DNA from: Hoyosella altamirensis
GTDB taxonomy: Bacteria; Actinomycetota; Actinomycetes; Mycobacteriales; Mycobacteriaceae
Reading direction: 5' to 3'
Assembly (NCBI RefSeq): GCF_014191505.1
Contig: NZ_JACHWS010000001.1
Span: 434,001 to 498,000 of the forward strand
DNA length: 64,000 nucleotides
Shown here: one piece after another, positions 52,217 through 61,441 of the stretch
Layout: every line of letters begins with the position of its first letter
How positions within the stretch are numbered: position 1 is the stretch's first letter
Translations under genes and position numbers: made by a program
The notes under the pieces: model-generated
The model's database searches: none
The model's input: the letters and a program-made list of their open reading frames with translations, nothing else
What the model was told of the DNA's origin: nothing

Positions 52217-53221
52217 ATGTCTTCGGCTGTAAACATGGGAATTCCGGGTGCGGTGAACTCAGCGGTATCCAAACCGCAGGGCAAGCGGGTGCTGCTCGCA
52301 GAGCCTCGCGGCTACTGCGCAGGAGTTGATCGGGCCGTCGAAACCGTCGAGCGTGCGCTCGAAAAGCACGGGGCTCCTGTTTACGTCCGCAAGGAGATCG
52401 TGCACAACCGGCATGTGGTGGAAACCCTCTCTGAGCGGGGAGCGGTGTTCGTGGAGGAAGTGGATGAGGTGCCCGAAGGCGCCCTCGTCGTATTCTCCGC
52501 CCATGGTGTCTCGCCCGCCGTGCACGAGGCGGCGGGTACACGCGAACTGCGCACCATCGATGCCACCTGTCCACTCGTGACCAAGGTGCATCAGGAAGCA
52601 AAGCGCTTCGCGCGTGACGATTTCGACATCCTCCTCATCGGTCATGAGGGTCACGAAGAGGTGGAAGGCACCGCAGGGGAAGCCCCCTTACATGTTCAGC
52701 TTGTTGACGGTCCCGATTCGGTCGACAAGGTTAAGGTTCGCGATGAATCTCGTGTCGTCTGGCTTTCGCAGACGACGCTGAGCGTGGACGAGACCATGGA
52801 AACCGTCGAGCGTTTACGCAAGCGTTTCCCGGGGCTCCAGGACCCGCCCAGCGACGACATCTGTTATGCCACGCAGAACCGCCAGGTTGCCGTCAAAGCG
52901 ATGGCACCCGAATGCGATCTCGTGATCGTGGTCGGGTCCCGGAACTCCTCCAACTCCCTGCGTCTGGTCGAGGTTGCCCTCGATGCAGGTGCGCGCACGA
53001 GCTACTTGGTGGATTACGCGAAGGAGATCGATCCAGCGTGGCTTGAGGGTGTGGAGACTGTCGGCGTCACTTCCGGTGCATCGGTCCCTGAGATTCTGGT
53101 GGACGGAGTGCTCCAGTTCCTCTCGGGGGAGGGCTTCGGCACTGTGCAGACCGTGACCACCGCGAATGAGACTCTTGTCTTCGCGTTGCCGCGCGAATTG
53201 CGCCCAAGTCGGCGCCCCTAG
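52217..53221 (+). CDS. ispH: 4-Hydroxy-3-methylbut-2-enyl diphosphate reductase
   Basis: A 334-residue [4Fe-4S] enzyme that makes isopentenyl and dimethylallyl diphosphate in the last step of the MEP pathway. The cluster cysteines are in [16 protein letters not shown] (about residue 34), [14 protein letters not shown] (about 118) and [11 protein letters not shown] (about 217). [11 protein letters not shown] and [14 protein letters not shown] supply substrate-binding residues. The ATG at 52217 gives almost exactly the length I recall for LytB2 (Rv1110, 335), and TGGAGG precedes it. The first 20 residues are not conserved. It is divergent from the Rv1109c-like gene, as in mycobacteria. Confidence 0.96.
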   Translation: MSSAVNMGIPGAVNSAVSKPQGKRVLLAEPRGYCAGVDRAVETVERALEKHGAPVYVRKEIVHNRHVVETLSERGAVFVEEVDEVPEGALVVFSAHGVSPAVHEAAGTRELRTIDATCPLVTKVHQEAKRFARDDFDILLIGHEGHEEVEGTAGEAPLHVQLVDGPDSVDKVKVRDESRVVWLSQTTLSVDETMETVERLRKRFPGLQDPPSDDICYATQNRQVAVKAMAPECDLVIVVGSRNSSNSLRLVEVALDAGARTSYLVDYAKEIDPAWLEGVETVGVTSGASVPEILVDGVLQFLSGEGFGTVQTVTTANETLVFALPRELRPSRRP

Positions 53222-53249
53222 CCAGCGGTGTGAGCTGACGGCGTGGGCG

Positions 53250-53840
53250 TCAGCCCGTAGGGCCAGAGTCTTGCGGGCTGGTTCGAGGCGCGCGCATCTC
53301 AGTTGAACTGACCGGCTGACGCCCGCGTGCCGTCGCGGCCGTGCCATCCGGGCGGCGAGGAGTGGGGGCTGCTCGCCGCGGACGCTGCGAACGGGCTGGC
53401 GCGGACCGCTTGTTGCTGAGGAACAGCCGGACACCCCCGATGACGATGACAACGGCGGCGGTGAGAAGCATGAGCGGAAAACGTGTGACCAGAGGCAGGA
53501 CGAGATCAATAATCCGTGTCCGCAAGCCTCCAGGACTTTCGGGCACCAGCAGCTGGTAGGCGAGGGGCACACCGACGAAGAGTATGAGCGGCGGCTGCAC
53601 GATCGCTGTGAACAGAGCTCGTTGCTGAACCGCCAGCACGGCCGCGACGCATCCCGCGAAATAGAAGACGCTGAATACCAGCGTCAACTCGTCTCCACGC
53701 ATTGCATCAATCGCGAAGCCGACGGCGGAAACGCCCAGAGCGATCACGATCGCCATCCACCAAGCCACGCCTACGCGGCTGGCCGACGCCGAACGCAGCT
53801 CTGTCGGGACTCCCAGGGAAGTGGATCGTCGATCAGGCAC
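53250..53840 (-). CDS. DUF6542 membrane protein (Rv1111c-like)
   Basis: A 196-residue protein with four membrane segments (about residues 25-44, 53-70, 78-97 and 112-137; for example LFTAIVQPPLILFVGVPLAY). The C-terminal 55 residues are Arg/Pro/Thr-rich and disordered, and likely face the cytoplasm. The GTG at 53840 is the start. Position beside ispH agrees with Rv1111c, a conserved actinobacterial protein of unknown role. It is convergent with ispH. No catalytic motif is visible. Confidence 0.8.
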   Translation of the reverse strand: MPDRRSTSLGVPTELRSASASRVGVAWWMAIVIALGVSAVGFAIDAMRGDELTLVFSVFYFAGCVAAVLAVQQRALFTAIVQPPLILFVGVPLAYQLLVPESPGGLRTRIIDLVLPLVTRFPLMLLTAAVVIVIGGVRLFLSNKRSAPARSQRPRRAAPTPRRPDGTAATARGRQPVSSTEMRAPRTSPQDSGPTG

Positions 53841-53863
53841 AACCGCACCATACCGGCATATCG

Positions 53864-55051
53864 TTAGCTGGCCTCACTCTCACGGCTTCGAGTCGCGTAA
53901 ATCTCAGTGTGTGCAATACCTCGGGGCCAGAGATCGACCGTGTCTACGGTCGGGGGCTCGGTGTCAAATGCCGGAAGCTCGTGCAGCTTGCGTGCCGTAA
54001 CCAGAACGCGGGACTCCATAGAGGCCACTGTCGAATTGAATGACTCGACACTCTTGCCCAGTTGCCCACCAAGGCGGTCCATGTGATTCGCGAGCACACC
54101 TAGCCGGTTGTACAGCTCGGAACCGAGCGTGTGGATTTTCGCGGCGTCCCGGGACAGAGCTTCCTGCCGCCACGTGTGGGCGACTGTTCGCAGCAATGCG
54201 ATCAGACTCGTCGGGGTGGCGAGCACGACATTGCGGGAGAATGCGTACTCGAGCAGTTCTGAGTCAGCGCCCAGCGCAGCGTCGAGGAAAGGATCTCCTG
54301 GAACGAAGAGTACGACAAACTCGGGTGACGGCGAAAAAGCTGTCCAATACGCTTTTGCCGACAGCTGATCGACATGTGCGCGGAGTTGACTAGCGTGACG
54401 CTTCAGGTGGCCCGCACGGGCTTCATCGGACTGCGCCTCGGTTGCGTCGAGGAAGGCAGCGAACGGAACCTTGGCGTCAACCACGATGTTCTTGCCGCCC
54501 GCCAAATGGACGAGAAGGTCGGGGCGTACGGCCCTCACTCCGTCATTGCCGTCGTGCGTAGTGTGCGCCTGTGTCGTGAAGTCACAATGCTCGCGCATGC
54601 CAGCGAGCTCAACGACGCGCTCGAGCTGGAGTTCGCCCCACCGCCCGCGCACTTGCGGCGCCCGCAGGGCCTGGACGAGCTGCCCCGTCTGCGCCGAAAG
54701 TGCTTGCGACGTCCTGCTCATGCCCGCCACCTGCTCCATGAGCCCCGAGTACGCACTGATCCGGCTGCGTTCAACCTGCCGCACCTGCTCTGCCAGCGTG
54801 CCTACTGCTTCGCGCAATGGGGTCACGACGTTGGAGACTTGTTCATTGAGGGCGCCGGAGTGCCGACGCGCCGAGTCCTCGTTCGCGGCTGTGAGTGCTT
54901 CTCGAAGCAGCCGCTCTGAATCGTGCATCGCCCGCAGCTGTGCTTCCGCCGACGCTGCGCGCGCACCATTTCGCACGGCATGCAACAGCCAGCCCAGGAG
55001 ACAACCGAGGCATAGAGCAGTTAGCACGGCAACGAAGCTGAGGAAGTTCAT
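53864..55051 (-). CDS. rmuC: DNA recombination protein RmuC
   Basis: A 395-residue protein. It starts with a membrane segment (FLSFVAVLTALCLGCLLGWLL, about residues 3-23), then a coiled coil (about 28-120; AQLRAMHDSERLLREALTAA) and the RmuC nuclease-like domain (about 125-330) with VRGRWGELQLERVVELAGM, RPDLLVHLAGGKNIVVDAK and FVPGDPFLDAAL. RmuC limits DNA inversions at short repeats; its mechanism is not settled. The ATG at 55051 begins the membrane helix; a start at 55081 is less likely. It is divergent from sbcDC, another pair of DNA hairpin-processing genes. Confidence 0.93.
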   Translation of the reverse strand: MNFLSFVAVLTALCLGCLLGWLLHAVRNGARAASAEAQLRAMHDSERLLREALTAANEDSARRHSGALNEQVSNVVTPLREAVGTLAEQVRQVERSRISAYSGLMEQVAGMSRTSQALSAQTGQLVQALRAPQVRGRWGELQLERVVELAGMREHCDFTTQAHTTHDGNDGVRAVRPDLLVHLAGGKNIVVDAKVPFAAFLDATEAQSDEARAGHLKRHASQLRAHVDQLSAKAYWTAFSPSPEFVVLFVPGDPFLDAALGADSELLEYAFSRNVVLATPTSLIALLRTVAHTWRQEALSRDAAKIHTLGSELYNRLGVLANHMDRLGGQLGKSVESFNSTVASMESRVLVTARKLHELPAFDTEPPTVDTVDLWPRGIAHTEIYATRSRESEAS

Positions 55052-55203
55052 GGGCGTGATAGTGCACGAAAGCTCTGACATTTTTTGCAGGGCGCGCGGA
55101 TACGGGGGCCTGCGCGCGAGATAACTGGGACGTTGCGGCCGCGTTCGCGTGTCTGAACAGCAGATACCAGAAACTGTCAGTGGGATGATCTACGGTTCGC
55201 GGC

Positions 55204-56355
55204 ATGAAGATCTTGCACACGTCGGACTGGCACATCGGCCGGACATTCCATGGCGTTGACCTGCTCGAGGACCAGCGCGCTGTCCTAGATGCAATGGCGA
55301 AGATCACCGCTGACCGTGAAATCGACGTCGTGCTCATCTCGGGCGATGTCTACGATCGCGCGGTCCCTAGCGCTGATGCGGTCAGGTTGTGCAACGACGC
55401 GTTTGAGAAGCTTCACGCTGCTGGTGCGACGATCATCGCTACACCGGGCAATCACGATTCCGCACCGCGGCTGGGCGCCGGTGCTGCATTTTCGGGTGCG
55501 GGTGGTCTGTACCTCAAAACGACGGTGGCCGGGGTGGATGCGCCAGTTGTTTTGGCGGATGCGCATGGCGACGTGGCTTTCTACGGGCTTCCCTACTTGG
55601 AGCCGGAAGCAGTGAAGGCTGAGTTGGGTGTCTTCGAGGCGCGCTCGCACCAGGATGTCTTGTCGGCGGCGATGTATCGTGTGCGTGCCGACGTAGAGAG
55701 ACGGCAACCCGGTTTGCGTAGCGTGGTTCTTGCTCATGCGTTTGTTGTGGGCGCGGTCGCGTCAGAGTCTGAGCGCCCAATCACGGTCGGTGGTGTGGAA
55801 ACTGTTCCCGCTTCAATTTTTGGCGGCGTTGACTATGTGGCGCTCGGGCACCTGCACACCCCGCAGGTCGTGAACGAAACGATTCGGTATTCGGGCAGCC
55901 CGCTCCCGTATTCATTTGGTGAACGTGACCACCGTAAGTCGGTGTGGCTTATCGAGCTCAACGATGCTGGTGTGGAGTCGATCGAAAAGATTGACTTGCC
56001 CGTGGTGAGGGGGCTGAGCGAGATTACTGGGCCGCTGGACGAACTGCTCGGCAGCGAGGTGTACGCCAATTGTCTGGATGACTACGTTTCGGCGATCCTC
56101 ACAGACCCAGTCCGTCCCGTGGATGCGATGCGCAAGCTCCAGGAACGCTTTCCGCACGCTGTCCACCTCAGGTGGGAGCGACCCACAGAGCGGGTCGCGC
56201 TGCGGTATGCGGAGCGTCTGCGCGGTCAAAGTGACCTTGATATTGCCCGAAGGTTCTTCGAAGACGCGTGGACCGACCCCGATGAGGAACACCTTCGACT
56301 GGTTGAACAAGCGTTGGCAGCAGGGGACTCGCGCGAGCGGCGCGCCAGTGCGTGA
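55204..56355 (+). CDS. sbcD: Exonuclease SbcD (Mre11-like)
   Basis: A 383-residue metallophosphoesterase. The metal-binding motifs are in order: HTSDWHIGRTFHGVDL (about residues 5-20), ISGDVYDRAVPSADA (about 48-62), TPGNHDSAPRLG (about 82-93), AHAFVVG (about 179) and GHLHTPQ (about 220). It forms the SbcCD nuclease with SbcC and cuts DNA hairpins and protein-blocked ends. A C-terminal capping domain ends in a His/Arg-rich tail. It is 39 bases upstream of sbcC in one operon. No LexA-box was seen in the 152-base gap before it, though I did not search exhaustively. Confidence 0.96.
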   Translation: MKILHTSDWHIGRTFHGVDLLEDQRAVLDAMAKITADREIDVVLISGDVYDRAVPSADAVRLCNDAFEKLHAAGATIIATPGNHDSAPRLGAGAAFSGAGGLYLKTTVAGVDAPVVLADAHGDVAFYGLPYLEPEAVKAELGVFEARSHQDVLSAAMYRVRADVERRQPGLRSVVLAHAFVVGAVASESERPITVGGVETVPASIFGGVDYVALGHLHTPQVVNETIRYSGSPLPYSFGERDHRKSVWLIELNDAGVESIEKIDLPVVRGLSEITGPLDELLGSEVYANCLDDYVSAILTDPVRPVDAMRKLQERFPHAVHLRWERPTERVALRYAERLRGQSDLDIARRFFEDAWTDPDEEHLRLVEQALAAGDSRERRASA

Positions 56356-56394
56356 CGGGGCGGTGGTGACACATCTAAGGAGGTTGGGGGACAA

Positions 56395-59300
56395 GTGAGG
56401 CTGCATACGCTGCGCATCGAGGCTTTTGGGCCATTTGCCGATGTCGAGACCATTGACTTCGATTCGGTGGGGGCCGACGGCTTGTTCCTGCTACACGGCC
56501 AGACCGGGGCCGGCAAGACGACAATCCTCGACGCGATAGCTTTCGCCCTCTACGGGGCTGTACCGGGGGCACGCACTGAAAGTAAGCGGTTTCTCTCAGA
56601 TCACGCACGCGAAGGCGCGATACCGAGGGTCACCCTTGAAGCTAGCGTCAAAGGCCGACGGTTCCGCATTATCAGAAGCCCCGAGTATGACCGTCCCAAG
56701 AAACGGGGCGATGGGTCCGTAAAGGAGAAGGCAAAGGCGGTACTCACCTGGCTGGAACCGGACGGGACCCCGGGGCGCGGTGAGAATCTGACGCGAATCG
56801 AAGAGATCGCGGATACAGTTCGTGACCTCCTTGGAATGTCCAAGGATCAGTTCTTCCAAGTTGTTCTCCTACCCCAGGGTGAGTTCGCCAAGTTCCTCCG
56901 GGCGTCGAATGAAGAGCGGGAGAAGCTACTTGAAAGCCTCTTCGAAACGAAACGTTTTGGCTCCGTGGAGGCTTGGTTCGCCGATCGCCGGAAAGAAGCT
57001 GAGGCGCGTCTCGACCTTGCACGTCAGCGTGTGGACGTCGTTCTGGGAAAAATCACTCATGCCGCTGGCATTGACGACGGGCCGGATGGAAATCCGCGCG
57101 AGTGGATCGAACAGTTGAGGGATTTTCTCCGCCAGCGTGTCACGACGGCTGCAGCCAGGCTCGATCAGACCGCAACCGCTTTTGACCAGGCGCAGCATCG
57201 ACTCGATGGTGTTCGCGTCCAAGCGGAACGTCAACTGAGATTCCGCGACGCCGAATCCGCACTTAGCAAGCTCACCGCGGGGGAGACCCTTCGTCGTGAT
57301 CTCGCGACCGAACTAGATCGCGCGCGGCGTGCTAAACCCTTCGAGACAGCAGACAGGGATCTGGTGCGGTTCCAGCAGGCTGCCGATGATGCTGTGCTCG
57401 AAATGAAACTTGCCGTAGACGAACTCACAGTACTGAACGGTGGCGCCGCCGTCGCTGAAGCACTCTCATGGCCAGCGAAAGCGCACGACGATACGAACCT
57501 TCAGAAGGCAATAACTTCCTGGACCGAGGAAAGCGGTGGGCTGACGAGGCTCTGCGAGCGCGCTGACGAGGCGGACCGCCTCGAGAGAGACATCTCTCGT
57601 ATCGACGACGAGGTGGCTGCAATAGACGATGAGCGCACTCGGCTAGTGACTGAACTCGACCGGATACCAGCCAAAAAAGGTCAGCTCGACCAGGACATCG
57701 ACGAAGCTGTTGCCGCCGAGGCGCGGATTGAAGGTCTCCGTACGGGCATTCGTCAACTGAAGAAGGTTCGTTCGGCGGCTCATGAACTCCCGAGTGTGCG
57801 CGAAGCGCTCATCGATGCGCAGGACGCGCTCATCCGCGCTAGATCGAACCACCTCGAGAGCCGGGAGCGTCTCGTTGCGCTTCGCGAGCTCAGAATTGCC
57901 GGGATGGCAGGGGAACTTGCGAATCGCCTGGAAGCTGGGGAACCGTGCGCGGTGTGCGGGTCGGAGACCCATCCAAAGCCCGCTCCGTTCTCGCCCACAG
58001 CCGTCACGCCAGAAGACGAGCAGAGCGCAGTCGATTCCGAGCAACTCGCTGCAGACGCTTTCGAGGCCGCGAGAGTAGCAGTCGCTGAACTTGAGAAACG
58101 CGCAGAATTGCTCGGCGGCGAATCCGGCGGACGCTCCTTGCGGGACATCGACGCAGAGTTGACTGAGGCCACGGCTTCGCTGGCCGAAGCTGAGCGATGC
58201 GGCGGTCAGCTCGGCGGGCTCCGATCTGCACGTGAGAAACTGCTCGGCCGTGCGCGTGCACTTGAAGAACGAATCTCCGAACTGTCGTCGAAGCGGGCTG
58301 GACTCGAGGAGCGTTTCGACGGGCTTACCGCCCAGCTTGCTGAGTTGCGGGCGACCCTCGACGCCGCACGCGGGGAAGACACCGATGTCGTTGCGAGGAA
58401 GGCACGGCTCGATGCTCTTGCGCGAGCGGCCTCGCATCTACATGGGACACGGGGTAAGGCAGAAGCCGCGGTGCTCCGCACTGAGGAACACCATGCTTAT
58501 TTGCAGAGCCTAGCGAGGGAGGCGGGCTTTCAATCGCTCACAGACGCGCGGAACGGCGTGCGCACGGTGCGTTGGATAGCTGACACGGAAGCTGCCCTCG
58601 AGGACGCCCGGGATCGCAAAGTGCGCGCCCAAGCGGTCCTGGACGACCCACTAGTCAGTGACGCTGCCGAGCAGCCGACCGCAAACGTCGAGGCTGCAGA
58701 GAGCGCTGTCACCGAAGCGCGCGCTGCGCTCGAGGCGGCAGTCCGGGAACACGCGCAAGCTCAGCGGGCCAATGATGGAGTTATTTCGCTCGCAGGCGAT
58801 TTCGAGTCTGCTCTCGAGGACCTAGGCCCAGCGGAGGAACGGTACGCGCAACTATCGCTGTTGTCTGAGGTCATTGCAGGCCGAGGCCAGAACACGCGCC
58901 GAATGTCGCTGCGGTCCTACGTATTGGCGGCTCGCCTTGAGGAAGTTGCGGTAGCAGCATCGGCGCGGCTTCGCATCATGTCAGGCGGCAGGTACGAATT
59001 CATTCATTCAGACGCAGCAGGTCCGCGAGGCCTCAGGGGCGGACTCGGTCTCGACATCCGAGACGACTACACCGGGGTTGTTCGGTCAGCGAAGACACTG
59101 TCCGGCGGCGAAACCTTCATGGCGTCATTGTCGCTGGCACTGGGACTGGCCGATGTGGTGACTTCCGAAGCGGGCGGAATCATGCTCGACACCCTCTTCA
59201 TCGACGAAGGCTTCGGCACCCTCGACAGCGACACACTTGACGCGGTGATGGGCGTTCTCGACGAACTCCGCGCAGGCGGACGAGTCGTCGGCATCGTCAG

Positions 59301-59415
59301 CCATGTCGATGAGATGCGCCAGCGCATCCCCTGCCGCCTCCATGTCGTGAAGACTCGAACTGGTTCTCACGTGCGCTCGTCCGTCACCGCGCTCTCCGAA
59401 GCACCAGTTGGTTAG
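56395..59415 (+). CDS. sbcC: Exonuclease SbcC (Rad50-like ATPase)
   Basis: A 1006-residue SMC-like ATPase. Walker A is LLHGQTGAGKTTILDAIA (about residues 32-49), followed by the Q-loop QFFQVVLLPQGEFAKFL. Two long coiled coils flank a zinc hook, EPCAVCGSETHPKP (Cys about 519 and 522). The C-terminal lobe has the signature LSGGETFMASLSLALGLA and Walker B IMLDTLFIDEGFGTLD. It partners SbcD in processing hairpins and broken ends. The start is GTG at 56395, preceded by AGGAGG. Its last four bases overlap the AI-2E family gene on the other strand. Confidence 0.96.
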   Translation: MRLHTLRIEAFGPFADVETIDFDSVGADGLFLLHGQTGAGKTTILDAIAFALYGAVPGARTESKRFLSDHAREGAIPRVTLEASVKGRRFRIIRSPEYDRPKKRGDGSVKEKAKAVLTWLEPDGTPGRGENLTRIEEIADTVRDLLGMSKDQFFQVVLLPQGEFAKFLRASNEEREKLLESLFETKRFGSVEAWFADRRKEAEARLDLARQRVDVVLGKITHAAGIDDGPDGNPREWIEQLRDFLRQRVTTAAARLDQTATAFDQAQHRLDGVRVQAERQLRFRDAESALSKLTAGETLRRDLATELDRARRAKPFETADRDLVRFQQAADDAVLEMKLAVDELTVLNGGAAVAEALSWPAKAHDDTNLQKAITSWTEESGGLTRLCERADEADRLERDISRIDDEVAAIDDERTRLVTELDRIPAKKGQLDQDIDEAVAAEARIEGLRTGIRQLKKVRSAAHELPSVREALIDAQDALIRARSNHLESRERLVALRELRIAGMAGELANRLEAGEPCAVCGSETHPKPAPFSPTAVTPEDEQSAVDSEQLAADAFEAARVAVAELEKRAELLGGESGGRSLRDIDAELTEATASLAEAERCGGQLGGLRSAREKLLGRARALEERISELSSKRAGLEERFDGLTAQLAELRATLDAARGEDTDVVARKARLDALARAASHLHGTRGKAEAAVLRTEEHHAYLQSLAREAGFQSLTDARNGVRTVRWIADTEAALEDARDRKVRAQAVLDDPLVSDAAEQPTANVEAAESAVTEARAALEAAVREHAQAQRANDGVISLAGDFESALEDLGPAEERYAQLSLLSEVIAGRGQNTRRMSLRSYVLAARLEEVAVAASARLRIMSGGRYEFIHSDAAGPRGLRGGLGLDIRDDYTGVVRSAKTLSGGETFMASLSLALGLADVVTSEAGGIMLDTLFIDEGFGTLDSDTLDAVMGVLDELRAGGRVVGIVSHVDEMRQRIPCRLHVVKTRTGSHVRSSVTALSEAPVG

Positions 59416-60686
59416 AGCTTTGGTGCTGCCACCGTACTCGGAACGCCGTCAGGCAGGCCCCCTTCAGTCTCAGCATCCGGCTCCTGTTGGTCCCCGACGG
59501 AGGCGTCCCCGTCGCCCGTCTCGTCAATAGCCACTGACCCTGGGGCCTCACCGCAACGCTCGCTGATGACTTCATCGATATAGCGCACCGCAACTGCGAC
59601 CACAGCGGCCACTGGCACCGCCAGGAACGCGCCGATCACACCGAACAACGTGCCGCCGGCTGTCACCGACAGCAGCACCACGACAGGGTGCAGATTCATA
59701 CTCTTGCTTTGGAGCACCGGTTGTAGCACGTTGCTCTCGAGTTGCTGCACCAGAATGATGATTCCGAGCAGGACGAGGGCAGTGGTAGGACCGTTCGCTA
59801 CCAAGGCGACCAGAACTGCCAGCGCACCCGCGACAAACGCACCGACAATGGGCACGAATCCCGCGATGAACGTGATCACCGCTAGCGCTCCCGCCAGGGG
59901 GACACCCAGCACAACGAGCCCAATTCCGATGAACAGCGCGTCCACAAAGCTGACTATCGCCTGCGTGCGGATGAACCCGCTGAGAGTCCGCCACTGACGG
60001 TGCAGAACCTCCTCAAGATGGCGTGCACCGGGAGAGCCGGTCGACCGATTCAGCCATGGCAAGAAGCGGGGGCCGTCCTTGATGAAGAAGAACGTCAAAA
60101 CAGCCGTCAGCGCCAGTGTGATGATCACGGACGTTGCCGCACTGACACCAGTGAACACCCCGGAAGCGATGGCCGACGAACTTTCCTGAATACGCGTGAC
60201 AATCGCGTTGGTGAATTCCGGGAACTGTTCCTCGCGAATGTTGAGGGGAGGCCCCTGCAGCCAGTCCTGGACCGTCCGGATGCCTTGCGTAGCCTGATTT
60301 GCCAGTTCAGGCACTTGTGCAACCACCGACGGCACGATGAGTGCGATGACGCCACCGAACCCCCCGAGCGCCACCACGATCGTGACCAAAGCAGCAAGCG
60401 AAGCGGGCACTCGCCAATCACGCAGTTGACGGGTAATGGGCCACAGAACCGTCGAAACAATGATCGCCAGGGAAACCGGGAGGATAATCACCCAGAACTC
60501 GCCGACGACCCAGCCGAGTATCCACACAGCCGCGGCGATCAGAATCAGGCGGAGGCTCCATGTGGCAAGCCAGGCGCCGCCACGCCCGATCAGAGTTCCG
60601 CGATCCACGGCGGTTTTCGCGGTGGGCTGCCCGACTCGACTGTCAATGGTGCCGCGATTGTCGTCCGGCTTGATTTGTTCGGTCAC
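59412..60686 (-). CDS. AI-2E family transporter (UPF0118, Rv1101c-like)
   Basis: A 424-residue permease with about eight membrane helices. The first pair is ATWSLRLILIAAAVWILGWV and VIILPVSLAIIVSTVLWPI; a large soluble segment (about 150-190) separates it from the core FFFIKDGPRFLPWL, with GVPLAGALAVITFIAGFVPIVGAF and LVQQLESNVLQPVL, the family hallmarks. The C-terminal 50 residues are acidic. Members export signalling molecules or Na+/H+; the substrate here is unknown. The GTG at 60686 with CGGAG upstream is the best start; the long upstream frame to 60890 is Cys/His-rich and non-conserved. In M. tuberculosis the homologue is near the DUF4245 gene, so it has moved. Confidence 0.88.
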   Translation of the reverse strand: MTEQIKPDDNRGTIDSRVGQPTAKTAVDRGTLIGRGGAWLATWSLRLILIAAAVWILGWVVGEFWVIILPVSLAIIVSTVLWPITRQLRDWRVPASLAALVTIVVALGGFGGVIALIVPSVVAQVPELANQATQGIRTVQDWLQGPPLNIREEQFPEFTNAIVTRIQESSSAIASGVFTGVSAATSVIITLALTAVLTFFFIKDGPRFLPWLNRSTGSPGARHLEEVLHRQWRTLSGFIRTQAIVSFVDALFIGIGLVVLGVPLAGALAVITFIAGFVPIVGAFVAGALAVLVALVANGPTTALVLLGIIILVQQLESNVLQPVLQSKSMNLHPVVVLLSVTAGGTLFGVIGAFLAVPVAAVVAVAVRYIDEVISERCGEAPGSVAIDETGDGDASVGDQQEPDAETEGGLPDGVPSTVAAPKL

Positions 60687-60907
60687 AGTGCCGCTCCGTC
60701 GATAGGTGTGAAGACCACAAGAGATAGTCGCATTCGAGTCCGGTGGGTGCATGGAAATGTGATCTATGTGGCACTCCCGTATTGCCCCGAATTTGAACAC
60801 CGTCTCTGGCCTGCTGTTTCGCAAACTGCCACGTCGTGACACCCAGGTGACTACCCTCGATCTTGGGCAGGCAGTGAAGTGGTGAAGCACAAAGGAGAGT
60901 GATGGAT

Positions 60908-61351
60908 ATGCGACGTTTAGCCGGATTCAGCGCGATAGTCCTCGCAGGTGCCCTGGTTGTGGGCTGTGGAAACGACACAGATGAGGACACCGCCGAGGAC
61001 ACGACCACTGTCCTCGATGTTCCAGGCGCGATGCCCGACGATCCACAGATGACAGAAACTCAGGACCCTGACGCGGACGAGGCCGAAGAAGTCGCTGCGA
61101 CGGTACGCGTCGAGAACTTCGCGTTCGATCCACCGAACATCACAGTGAGCGTCGGCGACACGGTGGAATGGGTTTTCGCTGACGGGCCCGTAGACCACGA
61201 CGTCACAGGTGGTGAAGGCACACCGGAAGATTTCGTGAGTCCGACGCTGTCAGAAGACACCTGGACCTACACATTCACTGAAGCAGGTGAATACGACTAC
61301 ATTTGCTCCATCCATCCCAACATGACCGGGTCGGTCGTCGTCGAAGAATAA
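60908..61351 (+). CDS. Plastocyanin-like cupredoxin lipoprotein
   Basis: A 147-residue secreted blue-copper protein. The signal peptide RRLAGFSAIVLAGALVVGC ends in a lipobox (Cys about 20), so the mature protein is lipid-anchored. A 45-residue acidic linker (DTDEDTAEDTT and DPDADEAEE) follows. The cupredoxin domain (about 65-147) has copper ligands His in VDHDV, Cys and His in YICSIHPNM, with Met as the fourth ligand. It would carry electrons or copper at the membrane. The ATG at 60908 is nine bases after AAAGGAGA and starts the signal peptide exactly; upstream GTG/ATG codons at 60899 and 60902 are too close. It stands alone. Confidence 0.88.
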   Translation: MRRLAGFSAIVLAGALVVGCGNDTDEDTAEDTTTVLDVPGAMPDDPQMTETQDPDADEAEEVAATVRVENFAFDPPNITVSVGDTVEWVFADGPVDHDVTGGEGTPEDFVSPTLSEDTWTYTFTEAGEYDYICSIHPNMTGSVVVEE

Positions 61352-61366
61352 TCCGAAAGACGAGAG

Positions 61367-61405
61367 CCACCCCGGTTAGCGACCCGCGTGGGAGCACCGG
61401 GGTGG
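61367..61405. terminator. Hairpin terminator after the cupredoxin gene
   Basis: CCACCCCGG at 61367-61375 pairs perfectly with CCGGGGTGG at 61397-61405 across a 21-base loop. It is 16 bases after the cupredoxin stop and 36 bases before ychF. The long loop makes termination only moderately likely. Confidence 0.5.
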
Positions 61406-61441
61406 TAACCCGCGCCCGTTAGTCCGTAGACTTAGGAACCC

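Noticed and set aside
60000-60839. A 279-codon plus-strand frame over the AI-2E family gene
   Set aside because: Very rich in Arg, His, Gln and Asp with no domain, and opposite to a protein with clear membrane helices; a shadow frame.
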